Source of the DNA: JAJZEO01 sp964350315
GTDB taxonomy: Bacteria; Chlamydiota; Chlamydiia; Chlamydiales; 2-12-FULL-49-11
Assembly: GCA_964350315.1 (NCBI GenBank)
Contig: CAYGJD010000013.1
Location: forward strand, 1 to 44,416
DNA length: 44,416 nt
Reading direction: 5' to 3'
Under the pieces are notes generated by a model, which saw only the letters and a list, made by a program, of their open reading frames with translations, ran no database searches and had not been told where the DNA came from. Position numbers and translations under genes: made by a program. Positions 9,135 to 18,139 of the stretch are shown piece after piece. How positions within the stretch are numbered: position 1 is the stretch's first letter; the number at the start of each line of letters is the position of its first letter.

Positions 9135-10123
9135 TAAACACTCCCTTCAAGCACCTTCTCAAGAGCTTTTAGAATTCGTCTTGTGCTTGGAATCGATTCT
9201 GCTTCCAAAACATGTGAGTATGGCAGAGGCGTTTCTTTTTGGCAAACACGTTCTATAGGAGCATCAAGAAAGCCAAAACAATGCGATTGAATTTCAAATC
9301 CAATCTCACTTGAAATACCAGTAAAAGGACTTCCCTCCTCAACAAGAACCACCCGATTGGTTTTTCTTACTGAATTAGCAATTGTTCCAACATCTAACGG
9401 CTTAATCGTTCTAAGATCGATTAACTCAACCTTTATCCCCTTTTTGGCCATTGCTTCAACAGCTTCTTGGCAAAAAATAATCATACGTCCATGGGAAATC
9501 AAAGTAACGTCTCTTCCCTCACGCATTACGTTGGCCTTACCTATTTCAACAAGGTACTCTTCTGTTGGAATTTTTTGTTTTAATCCGTACATCAACTCAT
9601 TTTCTAAAAAAAGAACAGGATTATCATCACGTATCGCGGATTTTAACAACCCTTTAGCATCATAGGCATTTGAAATAGATACTACCTTACATCCCGGAAA
9701 ATGTGCATAAACAGATTCAACTGTATGTGAGTGTTGGCAAGAAACTTGCGCAGCAGCTCCATTCGGGCCTCTAAAAACAATAGGCACATGAAATCTTCCA
9801 CCAGACATGTAATGTACTTTAAAAGCGTTATTGACAATTTGATCAAACGCAACAAAGGAAAAATTAAAACTCATATACTCAACAATTGGGCGAAGGCCAG
9901 CCATTGCAGCTCCAACAGCAAGTCCTGTAAATCCAGCTTCTGTAATTGGAGTATCGATAATACGCTTTGGGCCCCATTTATCAAGAAGTCCTTTTGTCAC
10001 TTTGTAGGCACCATTATATTCAGCAACTTCTTCACCAAGAATAAAAACATCGCCATCCCTTGTCATTTCTTCATCAATTGCTTGGCGTAGCGCCTCTCTT
10101 ATTTCAACTTCTTGTTCTCCCAC
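9134..10123 (-). CDS. pdhB: pyruvate dehydrogenase E1 component, beta subunit
   Basis: E1beta pairs with E1alpha to decarboxylate pyruvate with thiamine diphosphate and reductively acetylate the E2 lipoyl group. The 329-residue length is usual. Family segments include REALRQAIDEEM, FILGEEVAEYNGAYKVTKGL, DTPITEAGFTGLAVGAAMAG and VVLVEEGSPFTG. Translation starts at GTG (10123), whose G is the last base of the pdhA stop (TAGTG). GGAG lies about 9 nt upstream. The one-base overlaps on both sides imply translational coupling in the A-B-C order. Confidence 0.95.
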   Translation of the reverse strand: MGEQEVEIREALRQAIDEEMTRDGDVFILGEEVAEYNGAYKVTKGLLDKWGPKRIIDTPITEAGFTGLAVGAAMAGLRPIVEYMSFNFSFVAFDQIVNNAFKVHYMSGGRFHVPIVFRGPNGAAAQVSCQHSHTVESVYAHFPGCKVVSISNAYDAKGLLKSAIRDDNPVLFLENELMYGLKQKIPTEEYLVEIGKANVMREGRDVTLISHGRMIIFCQEAVEAMAKKGIKVELIDLRTIKPLDVGTIANSVRKTNRVVLVEEGSPFTGISSEIGFEIQSHCFGFLDAPIERVCQKETPLPYSHVLEAESIPSTRRILKALEKVLEGSV

Positions 10124-11160
10124 TACTGATCATCTCCTTTGAAAACGCCCTCTCCCAAAACTCCAACATCTGGATTAGGGCTCTCATCAGCAAACTTCAT
10201 TGCTTCTAGCACTTCTTCTTTTCTTTTTTTGTTCAATTCTTCCAGCCCACTATCATCAATCCATTTTTTAGTTTTCATATATTCATGCAGAATATGAATT
10301 GGATCATGTTGTTTGTGCTCTTCTACCTCTTCTTTAGATCTATATAATCCCGCATCTGAAACTGAATGTCCTTTAAATCGATAAGTAATCGCCTCAATGA
10401 TAACAGGCTGTTGATGTTCTTTTACATAAGCATACACTTCACGAAATAGAGCATAACACTTACCAAAATCCATTCCATCAACAGTGTAGGATTTGATTCC
10501 ATAAGCTTTTGAAACATTCTCACCAATAGGCAACTTAGCAACACCTCTTTCCTGAGCAGTTCCCATCGAATAAAGGTTATTCTCTATAACTACAATAAGA
10601 GGTAAGTTCCAAAGCGCGCAAAGGTTCATAGACTCAGCAAACGTCCCCATCATTATGGAACCATCTCCACCAAAACAAATCGCAACTTCATCTTTATTGT
10701 CTCGATACTTTAAAAAAAATGCAAGTCCAGCGCCCATAGGCCACTGCCCACCAACTATACCATTTCCACCAAACATACGATCAGCATATAAATGCATCGA
10801 TCCACCGCGACCTTGTGCATTTCCATTCGCTTTTCCGTAAAGCTCACACATAGCTTCTTTAGATGTAACTCCAAGCAAAAGAGCCAGAGCATGACATCGA
10901 TAAGTAGTCACCCATAAATTTTTGTCTTTTCCAAGCGCCTGCGTTGCAGCTGTTTGAATCGCCTCTTGTCCTACATATGAGTGATAAAAGCCACCAACTT
11001 TACCCATTTGGTAAGCTTGTTCACCACGTGTTTCAAAGTTTCTGATCTGTAACATATCAGATAGCGCTTCCAAGCATGCATCTTTCCCCAGATCCTCAAT
11101 AGCTTGCATTTGATCTGATTTATAAAAATCATATTCGATATTTTTGTGATTTTTTAACAT
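10123..11160 (-). CDS. pdhA: pyruvate dehydrogenase E1 component, alpha subunit
   Basis: E1alpha binds thiamine diphosphate and carries out decarboxylation of pyruvate to make acetyl-CoA. The 345-residue protein contains the TPP/Mg-binding motif GDGSIMMGTFAESMN...VIENN (about residues 170-200). It also has the phosphorylation-loop-type segment YRFKGHSVSDAGLYRSKEE. The GGxGSMH segment (RGGSMHLY) is typical of the E1alpha family. It is the first gene of the operon; the region 11161-11268 upstream is shared with the divergent dnaQ gene and should hold promoters for both. I could not pick out a convincing promoter there. Confidence 0.95.
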   Translation of the reverse strand: MLKNHKNIEYDFYKSDQMQAIEDLGKDACLEALSDMLQIRNFETRGEQAYQMGKVGGFYHSYVGQEAIQTAATQALGKDKNLWVTTYRCHALALLLGVTSKEAMCELYGKANGNAQGRGGSMHLYADRMFGGNGIVGGQWPMGAGLAFFLKYRDNKDEVAICFGGDGSIMMGTFAESMNLCALWNLPLIVVIENNLYSMGTAQERGVAKLPIGENVSKAYGIKSYTVDGMDFGKCYALFREVYAYVKEHQQPVIIEAITYRFKGHSVSDAGLYRSKEEVEEHKQHDPIHILHEYMKTKKWIDDSGLEELNKKRKEEVLEAMKFADESPNPDVGVLGEGVFKGDDQ

Positions 11161-11268
11161 TATCCACTGCCTAAGTTATTAGAGGAGGATTTTACCTAAC
11201 TTGGTCATATCCTAAAAGAACTTCTTTTACTATCGAAAAAAAAAACATTTTGGTAAATTCCTAACTCA

Positions 11269-11964
11269 ATGGGAAGAAGACCAATATACTACGACACCGA
11301 AACTACTGGCGTTAAAGCTGGAAAAGACCGCATCATTGAAATCGCGGCCTATGACCCTGTTCAACAAAGAACATTTGTCTCCTTTGTAAACCCCGAAATG
11401 CCTATCCCCAACGAATCAACACAAATCACTGGAATAACAGACGATATGGTTGAGAGCGCTCCTATTTATGCTGAAGTAGGCCAACAGTTTTATGATTTTT
11501 GCAAAGGTGAAACGGTTCTTATTGCCCACAACAACGACGGTTTTGACGTACACTTTCTTATAAACGAAGCAAAAAGATCCAGCATTGCTCCTCCTAACTT
11601 TCCATTCATAGATTCTCTTAAGTGGTCACGGAAATATCGACCAGATTTACCACGTCACTCACTTCAGTATTTGCGTGAAATTTATAACATCGATAAAAAC
11701 AACGCTCACAGAGCGCTTGATGATGTCGTAGTTCTATACAAGATATTCTCACAAATGATTGGCGATCTCTCAATGGAGCAAATCTACGACCTATTATACA
11801 ACCAAGACAAAACTGTTCGCCAAATGCCCTTCGGCAAACATCGCGGCGTACCACTTTCAAAACTTCCAAAACACTACGTAAAATGGCTTGCCGGATCAGG
11901 CGCTCTAGAAAAGCCAGAAAACGAAGACTTACGCGAAACCCTCTCTAGCCTTGGACTACTCTAA
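11269..11964 (+). CDS. DnaQ-like 3'-5' exonuclease with C-terminal DUF3820
   Basis: This is a 231-residue DEDD-type exonuclease. ExoI is YYDTETTGVKAGKDRIIEIAA (residues 8-28), ExoII includes LIAHNNDGFDVHFL, and ExoIII includes NAHRALDDVVVLYKIF, which supplies the His and Asp. The last about 55 residues carry a DUF3820-type module (QMPFGKHRGVPLSKLPKHYVKWL). It may act as a proofreading subunit or a stand-alone repair exonuclease; C. trachomatis has a protein of similar size at CT261 (from memory). It is single and divergent from pdhA. Which role it plays cannot be read here. Confidence 0.88.
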   Translation: MGRRPIYYDTETTGVKAGKDRIIEIAAYDPVQQRTFVSFVNPEMPIPNESTQITGITDDMVESAPIYAEVGQQFYDFCKGETVLIAHNNDGFDVHFLINEAKRSSIAPPNFPFIDSLKWSRKYRPDLPRHSLQYLREIYNIDKNNAHRALDDVVVLYKIFSQMIGDLSMEQIYDLLYNQDKTVRQMPFGKHRGVPLSKLPKHYVKWLAGSGALEKPENEDLRETLSSLGLL

Positions 11965-12031
11965 ACTCTTAAACTTTCAAAGAAAAAACCAGAAGAAAGC
12001 ATCTCTAAAGATGTATTATTGAATAGATTTC

Positions 12032-13930
12032 CTAGCTTAGAACAGACTCAAGCTTTCCAGCATTCCACATTGAATTAAACGTCTTGCAAGACTTAAATAA
12101 TTCGTCCTTGGTTCCCTCAGAAATCTTTCTGCCCTTTTCAATCACAATGATTCTATCAGCATATTCAATAGTAGAAAGCCTATGCGCAACAACAATCTGT
12201 GTCAGTTTTCCATGAAGACGTTGTATTGCTTGTTTAATCCTTAATTCACTAACAGAATCAAGAGAGGCTGTTGCTTCATCAAGAATTAAAATTGGAGACT
12301 TTTTGACCAGCGCTCTTGCAATAGCAATTCTTTGCTGTTGCCCACTCGAGAGATTCTTCCCACCTTCTGCAAGAATCGAATCATATTTACCAGGCAACTC
12401 TTGAATAAATTCATCTGCATGAGCCGATATAGCAGCTTCTTGAATCAGTTCTTTAGAAATCTGATTTCCATAAGAAATATTTGTGCTTACTGTTTCATTA
12501 AACAAAAAAGGTGCTTGAGGAACAAATGATAAAAGCGCACGTAAATCTTTTTGTTTAATCCGTGAAATCGGGATCCCATCAATAAAGATATTTCCTTTTT
12601 CAATCTCATACAATCTAGGAATCAATGATAAAATCGTAGATTTACCTGATCCTGTTGTTCCTATAATTGCTATGGTTTCACCCTTTCTTACAGTGAAACT
12701 AACATCTTTTAGAACCCAATCATCTTTATAGCGGAACCAAACTTTGTCAAACATAATAGAATGATGAAAATCTGTCATGCTAATGGCATCTTCAGAATCA
12801 ACAATTTTGGGCTTTTGCGATAAAACATCAAACATCCTCTCAGCAGCAACAACACCTTTCTGAATATTTGCATTTTCTTCTGAGAACTTCTTTATAGGCT
12901 CATATAACAGATGTAGCAATCCACAAAAAACAATTAGATCTGGAAGTGGTACGTGCATCCAATATAGACCAATAAACAATACTGAAACAAGACAGCTCAT
13001 CGTCACAAAATGAAGTATTGGACGAGTCAACATATCATATCGACTAGTCTTTGTTTCAAGCTTTTCCATGTAGTCATTTTGTTCGCAGTATTTCTTAAAC
13101 GTAAAATCTTCCATTGAAAAAATCTTGATCGTTTTAATTCCAGAAAGAAAATCAATCAATACAGAAGCAAAATTTTCCTGATTCTTTTGTAGACGTCTTG
13201 TGATTTTACGAACTTTCTTTGTTAACACACGAATAGGGATCAACGTAAAAGGAATTCCCAAAAAAATCACTAAACTTAGTTCCCAAGAAAGAATGAAGCA
13301 TAAGCTTAAAGTCGAAAGGATTTTAAATGGCGTTTGAAAATAATTGATGATCATCGAATTAATCGAAAGGGCGATCTGATTTGAATCTGCCATTACTCTA
13401 GTAGAAAGAGATCCGATATTGTATGAATTATAAAAATCCATCGACAAAGTTTGAATGTGCTTAAAATACTTCTGCCGCAAATCTCGACTTACTTTAATGG
13501 CCAATATTTGCGTAAAAAATCGACTATAGAAAAGTAGAAACGCTTTGAATATTCCAATGCAAAGAAGCATTAAAATCGCCATCTGAAATGATGCTACATT
13601 CTTATTGTAAAATAGTTTCAGGCGAGCGAGAAACTTGTTGATAAGGGTAACTTTCTTTTGTTTCCCCATATAGCGAGTAGTGTCATGCTTCGTTACATAC
13701 TCTTTACCGTCAATATCAAGTGTCTTCCAAACTTGTTCGATATCACTTTTTTTCACTTTTTCGCCATCACCAAACAATGAAAAGAAATCAGCTCCATTAT
13801 TCATGATCATTCCGATTGTGACCATTTCAACTTGATCAGCAATGCTCGTTCCGACCAATGCAAGAATTGCAAATAAGAACAAAAAGAAGCGGCGCTTTGC
13901 CTGAATAACTGCACGAAATAACAAGCCCAT
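12032..13930 (-). CDS. msbA: ABC transporter, MsbA-type lipid/multidrug exporter
   Basis: This is a fused membrane-plus-ATPase half transporter of 632 residues. The nucleotide-binding domain has Walker A GTTGSGKST (from 424), the signature LSSGQQQR (527), Walker B ILILDEATASLD (547) and the H-loop VVAHRLST. The location beside accA matches chlamydial msbA (CT264), which is thought to flip lipid A precursors; the substrate is inferred. An unusual feature is a hydrophilic stretch of about 75 residues between TM1 (about 17-32) and TM2 (about 113-135), longer than the short first periplasmic loop of E. coli MsbA. A poor T-rich hairpin follows the stop. Confidence 0.85.
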   Translation of the reverse strand: MGLLFRAVIQAKRRFFLFLFAILALVGTSIADQVEMVTIGMIMNNGADFFSLFGDGEKVKKSDIEQVWKTLDIDGKEYVTKHDTTRYMGKQKKVTLINKFLARLKLFYNKNVASFQMAILMLLCIGIFKAFLLFYSRFFTQILAIKVSRDLRQKYFKHIQTLSMDFYNSYNIGSLSTRVMADSNQIALSINSMIINYFQTPFKILSTLSLCFILSWELSLVIFLGIPFTLIPIRVLTKKVRKITRRLQKNQENFASVLIDFLSGIKTIKIFSMEDFTFKKYCEQNDYMEKLETKTSRYDMLTRPILHFVTMSCLVSVLFIGLYWMHVPLPDLIVFCGLLHLLYEPIKKFSEENANIQKGVVAAERMFDVLSQKPKIVDSEDAISMTDFHHSIMFDKVWFRYKDDWVLKDVSFTVRKGETIAIIGTTGSGKSTILSLIPRLYEIEKGNIFIDGIPISRIKQKDLRALLSFVPQAPFLFNETVSTNISYGNQISKELIQEAAISAHADEFIQELPGKYDSILAEGGKNLSSGQQQRIAIARALVKKSPILILDEATASLDSVSELRIKQAIQRLHGKLTQIVVAHRLSTIEYADRIIVIEKGRKISEGTKDELFKSCKTFNSMWNAGKLESVLS

Positions 13931-13970
13931 AAGTTTGCATCATGCATGAAAAATATTAATTAGTCTAGTC

Positions 13971-13993
13971 TAGACTGCTCAGAAGTCAGTCTA
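13971..13993 (-). repeat. small hairpin between accA and msbA
   Basis: TAGACTG (13971-13977) is complementary to CAGTCTA (13987-13993) with a 9-nt loop, beside repeated TAGTC units. On the minus strand it follows accA, but the downstream T-rich run is broken. It may be a weak terminator or an RNA-processing hairpin; nothing more can be said. Confidence 0.35.
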
Positions 13994-14022
13994 AACGCTA
14001 AGTAAGTGTTGAGACTTACCTA

Positions 14023-15012
14023 TTAGTTATGATATGAAGTTAACATATCACTATCTATCAGTGGTGAAATCTCGTCAACAACACCCAATTTCCTGAACTT
14101 GTTATATCTACGTTCTAGAAGTTCTGCATAAGGCATTGTGCTGAGATATTCTTCTTGGGACAAAATGAAATCTTTTACTCCCTGATAAACAACAGAAGGA
14201 TCTAGGTGCGCTCCTCCTGGAGGTTCATGAATAACTACATCAACAACTCCTGCCTTTATCAAATGTTCGACTTGAACTTTTAAAACTTCAGTTACTTTCT
14301 CAAATTGCTTCGTATCTTTGAAGAGAATCATTGCACAACCTTCAGGAGATATCACAGAATAGTAAGCATGCTCCAACATACCAAAAACATCACCAATCCC
14401 AATCCCCAAAGCACCACCAGAAGCACCTTCCCCAATAAGTGTACAAATTATAGGAGTCTTAAGCTGCATCATTCTTAAAAGATTTGTCGCAATTGCAGCA
14501 CCTTGCCCTCGTTCTTCTGCAGCAAGACCACAATAGGCGCCAGGTGTATCAATTAGACAAACAACAGGTATTGAGAATTTTTCAGCCATTTCCATAAGCC
14601 GAAGCGCCTTTCGGTAACCTTCAGGGTGGCACATCCCAAAATTTCGCTTCACTCTTGATTCAGTGTCATTCCCTTTCTCTTGGGCAATGATAATAAACCT
14701 TTTGCCTCCAATATACCCTAATCCACCAATAAGAGCTGGATCATCCCCGTATAGTCTATCACCGTGAAGTTCAGTGAATGAATCTGTAATCTTTTCAATA
14801 TAATCAATAGATCGGGGTCTTTTCGGGTTTCTACAAATCTGAATTCTGTCCCAAGGGGTAAGATTTTGATAAAGCTCTTCCCTTAATCCTTCGAGTTCTT
14901 CAACCATAGCATCCATTTCTTCATTTTGAACACCATGTTTAGATTTTGATATTTCCCTCATCTTTTCTAAGATCTGCTCATATTCTTTGATCTTATCCTT
15001 AAGATTTTTCAT
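14023..15012 (-). CDS. accA: acetyl-CoA carboxylase carboxyltransferase subunit alpha
   Basis: AccA with AccD transfers the carboxyl group from carboxybiotin-BCCP to acetyl-CoA, giving malonyl-CoA for fatty acid synthesis. The 329-residue protein shows the crotonase-fold carboxyltransferase segments ELHGDRLYGDDPALIGGLGYIGG, IPVVCLIDTPGAYCGLAAEERGQ, and IGEGASGGALGIGIGD with YYSVISPEGCA. The start ATG at 15012 follows GGTGAGGGG. It lies 17 bp downstream of the L,D-transpeptidase gene on the same strand and upstream of msbA, whose start is about 90 bp further. That short gap contains small inverted repeats that could be a weak terminator. Confidence 0.96.
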   Translation of the reverse strand: MKNLKDKIKEYEQILEKMREISKSKHGVQNEEMDAMVEELEGLREELYQNLTPWDRIQICRNPKRPRSIDYIEKITDSFTELHGDRLYGDDPALIGGLGYIGGKRFIIIAQEKGNDTESRVKRNFGMCHPEGYRKALRLMEMAEKFSIPVVCLIDTPGAYCGLAAEERGQGAAIATNLLRMMQLKTPIICTLIGEGASGGALGIGIGDVFGMLEHAYYSVISPEGCAMILFKDTKQFEKVTEVLKVQVEHLIKAGVVDVVIHEPPGGAHLDPSVVYQGVKDFILSQEEYLSTMPYAELLERRYNKFRKLGVVDEISPLIDSDMLTSYHN

Positions 15013-15029
15013 CCCCTCACCCCTGATTA

Positions 15030-16043
15030 TTATTCTAACTTATTCTCAACAGACATTGGTAAAATTACATCTCCACGATGTTTCACAATTTCCACAATTG
15101 TCGGCTTTGTTATTACAATAGAAAACAATTCCTCAATATCATCTTTAGTTAAACGAATACATCCGTCACTATTTCTTCTACCTACGCCATCTTTTTCTTC
15201 AATCAACATAGAAGAATCTGCATCATACATACAAGGGACTCCATGAAATCCGTACCCTTTTGCACTATCTGTACAATTCTCAACTTCTTGCTCAAACGGA
15301 AGCCATCTGGTTCCAAATACTTCAATCATGTGAGTCTTCGCATTTTGATAATAATTCTCGATGCCAGGTTTATAAATTGCTACTTTCCCACCGAGCAAAT
15401 ACTTTCCTGTTGGCGTCAAACTCCCTGATGGAGAAAAAGAATCCTCTCTTCCAACACCCACATGGTACGTTTTCACAAACACCCTTTCATCTAAATCCTT
15501 ATCTAAGTAGTAAAAATCCATTGTACAAGTAGCTAAATCAACTAATAGGTAAAACTCAATGTTTTTATCCTTCTTAATCACATTAAACTTATCACCAGGA
15601 GAGACCCTTTGTGTCTCGTAATCAGTCTTTCCGTTCAATGATCTCGCAATAAAATGTCTCGAAGTTTCAAAGTAAGAAGCATAATCTGCAATCCAAGCAG
15701 GTCTTCCTTTCAACCAAGGCACACGGCTTGTATAAGTAATCGTCTCAACAACCGGAAACTTATCCATTCCCTTTGAAAAAAATCTTCTAATACGATCGCT
15801 TCTAACTTCAATTTTTTCGTTGAATTCTTTCTCTGCTTTTTTAGCCTCTTTTTTCGATTCTTTCTTTTCTAGAGATGGTTGTACTTGTTGAGGTTGCTCG
15901 ACTTTGAACTCTTGCTTTTGAAAAACTTCTTGTACACTCTTAGTTGCAACACTTTCATTCTTATTTTTCTTAAATAACGACATAAAACCGATTCCCAAAA
16001 ACAAAACAATGGTAAAGGCAATAAATTTCTTTGAACTTTTCAA
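15030..16043 (-). CDS. L,D-transpeptidase (YkuD domain), membrane-anchored
   Basis: YkuD enzymes form 3-3 peptidoglycan crosslinks or attach proteins to peptidoglycan, using an active-site Cys. The 337-residue product has an N-terminal membrane anchor (about residues 7-23). A Lys/Glu/Gln-rich linker follows (about 26-80), then the catalytic domain with TPTGKY (about 210), FHGVPC (His about 267) and NSDGCIRLTKDDIEEL (Cys about 295, Arg about 297). These are the expected HG and SxGC-R elements. The start is TTG at 16043 with a purine-rich AAAGGGGGGAG; the next Met lies past the anchor. It lies between accA and the CT266-like gene, where I recall no such gene in C. trachomatis. Confidence 0.88.
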   Translation of the reverse strand: MKSSKKFIAFTIVLFLGIGFMSLFKKNKNESVATKSVQEVFQKQEFKVEQPQQVQPSLEKKESKKEAKKAEKEFNEKIEVRSDRIRRFFSKGMDKFPVVETITYTSRVPWLKGRPAWIADYASYFETSRHFIARSLNGKTDYETQRVSPGDKFNVIKKDKNIEFYLLVDLATCTMDFYYLDKDLDERVFVKTYHVGVGREDSFSPSGSLTPTGKYLLGGKVAIYKPGIENYYQNAKTHMIEVFGTRWLPFEQEVENCTDSAKGYGFHGVPCMYDADSSMLIEEKDGVGRRNSDGCIRLTKDDIEELFSIVITKPTIVEIVKHRGDVILPMSVENKLE

Positions 16044-16236
16044 ACTCCCCCCTTTAGGAACCTTTAGAAATCACATTTAATCCAGTTATGTATCGTAAGT
16101 AGCCGCATAAGAAAAATCAAGCAATTTTTCACACTATTATACACATATAGGGGAAAAAGCCAAGGTTAGAATGCAGGCCAAACAAGGCTCTATAAGGGAT
16201 TTAAAAGACATTCCTTCAAATAAAGTACCAAAAAAA

Positions 16237-17496
16237 TTATTTAGAAGAGAAATGTAAATGAATTCTTTCATTTACATCTTTTGGCTCAAAAGAAACTAAA
16301 AAATTTGATCCCCAATAATAGTCTCCACCAGCTAAAGGAATAACTTGGCAGATTGCGCCACATAATACTTCAACTAGGACCGTGGTATCCCCCTCTTTTA
16401 TTTCGAGAGTTCGGGCTATCGATCTATGACGATTCAAAGACCCCTTCTTGACGATCTTTCCATCAACAGCAACTTCATTGGCACATACAAAAAAACACTC
16501 AACTATTTCAGGATCGTCCTCCTTAAAACTTTCAAAAGATACAAACAAATCAAGTTCATTTTCTTTTATCCGTAAATCATGCTCAACCCAAACATCTAGA
16601 TCTCCCTGTATTCGACTCCAACCACGGCAATTCCAGGATGATTTATTCTCTTCAAGAGAGACATTTATGCGATTATGATTTGAAAAATTAATCCCATAAT
16701 TCTCTATTTGCCCCAGATCTAACACTTGAGGACCAAAAGAAACAAATTTTACATGATCAAAAACAATAGAACCTAATCCAATATTCTTTCCCTCAAAAGT
16801 CAGAAGAACATCTAAAGGCCCGTCTTGGTAGGAATATAGCGATTGACCATCTGAATCTTCCTTAATATCAAGGTGCTTACAATCAATCCCTCGTGTCACA
16901 AGATATAAAGACTCAGCAAGCACATCAATGTCTGTATCAAAACACTTGTCTAAAGATTCAACTACATCATAAAATTGTTCTCTAGTCGACAAGGAATCCT
17001 TCAATATCGCACTTCTGATAGCCAAATCAAGTAAAGTATACCCAAGAAGAAGAAAAGCCTTACTCCTTGCTTCTTCCTCCTCTAAAAGAAAAAGAGTCAT
17101 CACCTCTTTATTCTTCGTAAAAGTGTTGGTTAGAACGTGAGCAATTTTTGACACACATTTGACATCAACACCACCAAAGATGAAGGAAACATTACAAATA
17201 ATGATTTTTTCTAAGAAAGAGAGTTCTTCAATCGATACAGTCTTACCAGAAAGTGCGTCAACTAAAGCATGATCAAAAGGCGATCTTTGAATTGCTTGGA
17301 AGTCTATCCCTTTTGCTGAAAGAGACTGATAGTATTCAGCTAAAATCACAATAATCGCAGACCTAAGGACACACCCCTCATGCGATTGCTTGATAAAAGC
17401 CTTCGCTGAAGATGCACTAATAACTGAAGATGCTTGATTTGAAGAAAACAAAGTCGCAAACAATTCAGCAAAATCTGTTGTTTGATTACTCACCAT
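16237..17496 (-). CDS. conserved hypothetical protein, positional equivalent of chlamydial CT266
   Basis: The 419-residue product has no domain I recognise. The N-terminal half is predicted helical, with repeated Leu/Ser-rich segments. The second half (about residues 230-419) looks beta-rich, with alternating hydrophobic residues (VLLTFEGKNIGLGSIVFDHVKF, WVEHDLRIKENELDLFVSF). There is no signal peptide and no membrane segment. I moved the start to the ATG at 17496, because the further-upstream in-frame start at 17544 would place codons in the HU terminator stem. It lies between accA and the HU/IHF gene, as CT266 does in C. trachomatis (from memory), which supports a Chlamydiae-specific protein of unknown role. 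Confidence 0.8.
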   Translation of the reverse strand: MVSNQTTDFAELFATLFSSNQASSVISASSAKAFIKQSHEGCVLRSAIIVILAEYYQSLSAKGIDFQAIQRSPFDHALVDALSGKTVSIEELSFLEKIIICNVSFIFGGVDVKCVSKIAHVLTNTFTKNKEVMTLFLLEEEEARSKAFLLLGYTLLDLAIRSAILKDSLSTREQFYDVVESLDKCFDTDIDVLAESLYLVTRGIDCKHLDIKEDSDGQSLYSYQDGPLDVLLTFEGKNIGLGSIVFDHVKFVSFGPQVLDLGQIENYGINFSNHNRINVSLEENKSSWNCRGWSRIQGDLDVWVEHDLRIKENELDLFVSFESFKEDDPEIVECFFVCANEVAVDGKIVKKGSLNRHRSIARTLEIKEGDTTVLVEVLCGAICQVIPLAGGDYYWGSNFLVSFEPKDVNERIHLHFSSK

Positions 17497-17510
17497 TAAT
17501 AGCCACCAAT

Positions 17511-17541
17511 AAAAAACGGGAGAGTCATTATGACGCTCCCG
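17511..17541 (-). terminator. intrinsic terminator after the HU/IHF gene
   Basis: An 11-pair stem with one mismatch lies at 17517-17541, with ends CGGGAG/CTCCCG. On the minus strand it is followed by six T residues (17511-17516). It lies 38 bp past the HU stop, and it also shows that the next gene must start downstream, at 17496. Confidence 0.85.
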
Positions 17542-17578
17542 CAAATCTTACAAAAAAAATGAATATTTAGAAACGGTT

Positions 17579-17893
17579 TTAAGAACTTGTCGAAGCTAAA
17601 CTTTCATGAGTCTCAATGATTAATTTCATTTTCTTACCAGCTGTAAATTTAACAGCTTGTCTTTCAGGAATCACAATTGCAACTGATGCATTTTTAGGAT
17701 TTCTTCCGATTTTTTGTTTTCTTGTTACAACTTCAAACACACCAAAATCTCTGAATTCAAGTCTATCGCCTGATGACAATGACTCTGTAATCCCATCGAG
17801 AAATGATTGAACGATGACACGCACATCGTTTGGATGTTGATTTGTTTTTGCAGCAATTTTTGATATCAGCTGCTTTTTTGTCCGTGTTCCCAT
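17579..17893 (-). CDS. HU/IHF-family DNA-binding protein
   Basis: This is a 104-residue nucleoid-associated protein that bends and packages DNA as a dimer. It has the N-terminal helix pair (TKKQLISKIAAKTNQHPNDVR), the GDRLEFRDFGVFEV strand segment and the DNA-binding arm IGRNPKN with a downstream Pro-containing tip. The C-terminus extends slightly beyond typical HU. The start ATG at 17893 follows AAGGAG with 7-nt spacing. It corresponds in position to chlamydial himD (CT267). It appears monocistronic: a strong terminator follows, and 246 bp of AT-rich noncoding DNA (17894-18139) precedes it. I saw no clear promoter hexamers in that gap. Confidence 0.93.
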   Translation of the reverse strand: MGTRTKKQLISKIAAKTNQHPNDVRVIVQSFLDGITESLSSGDRLEFRDFGVFEVVTRKQKIGRNPKNASVAIVIPERQAVKFTAGKKMKLIIETHESLASTSS

Positions 17894-18139
17894 AGATTAG
17901 CTCCTTGTTAGCTTCAAGACAAAGGGTTTAATAAAAATATACTCGTTTACATCTGTTTTTGTGTTAATCAGTGAAAAAACTTTTTAACACTTGTTTTTCA
18001 TCCCATTAGAAACACTTTTTGAATTTAAACACAAGAAAAGTTTGAAAAAATCTCTTTAAAAAGTTTTGACTTTTCAAACAAACATTAAGAACTGACAATT
18101 GTTCAAGAAGGAAAGAGAATAAGTGAATTAGGCCAAAAG

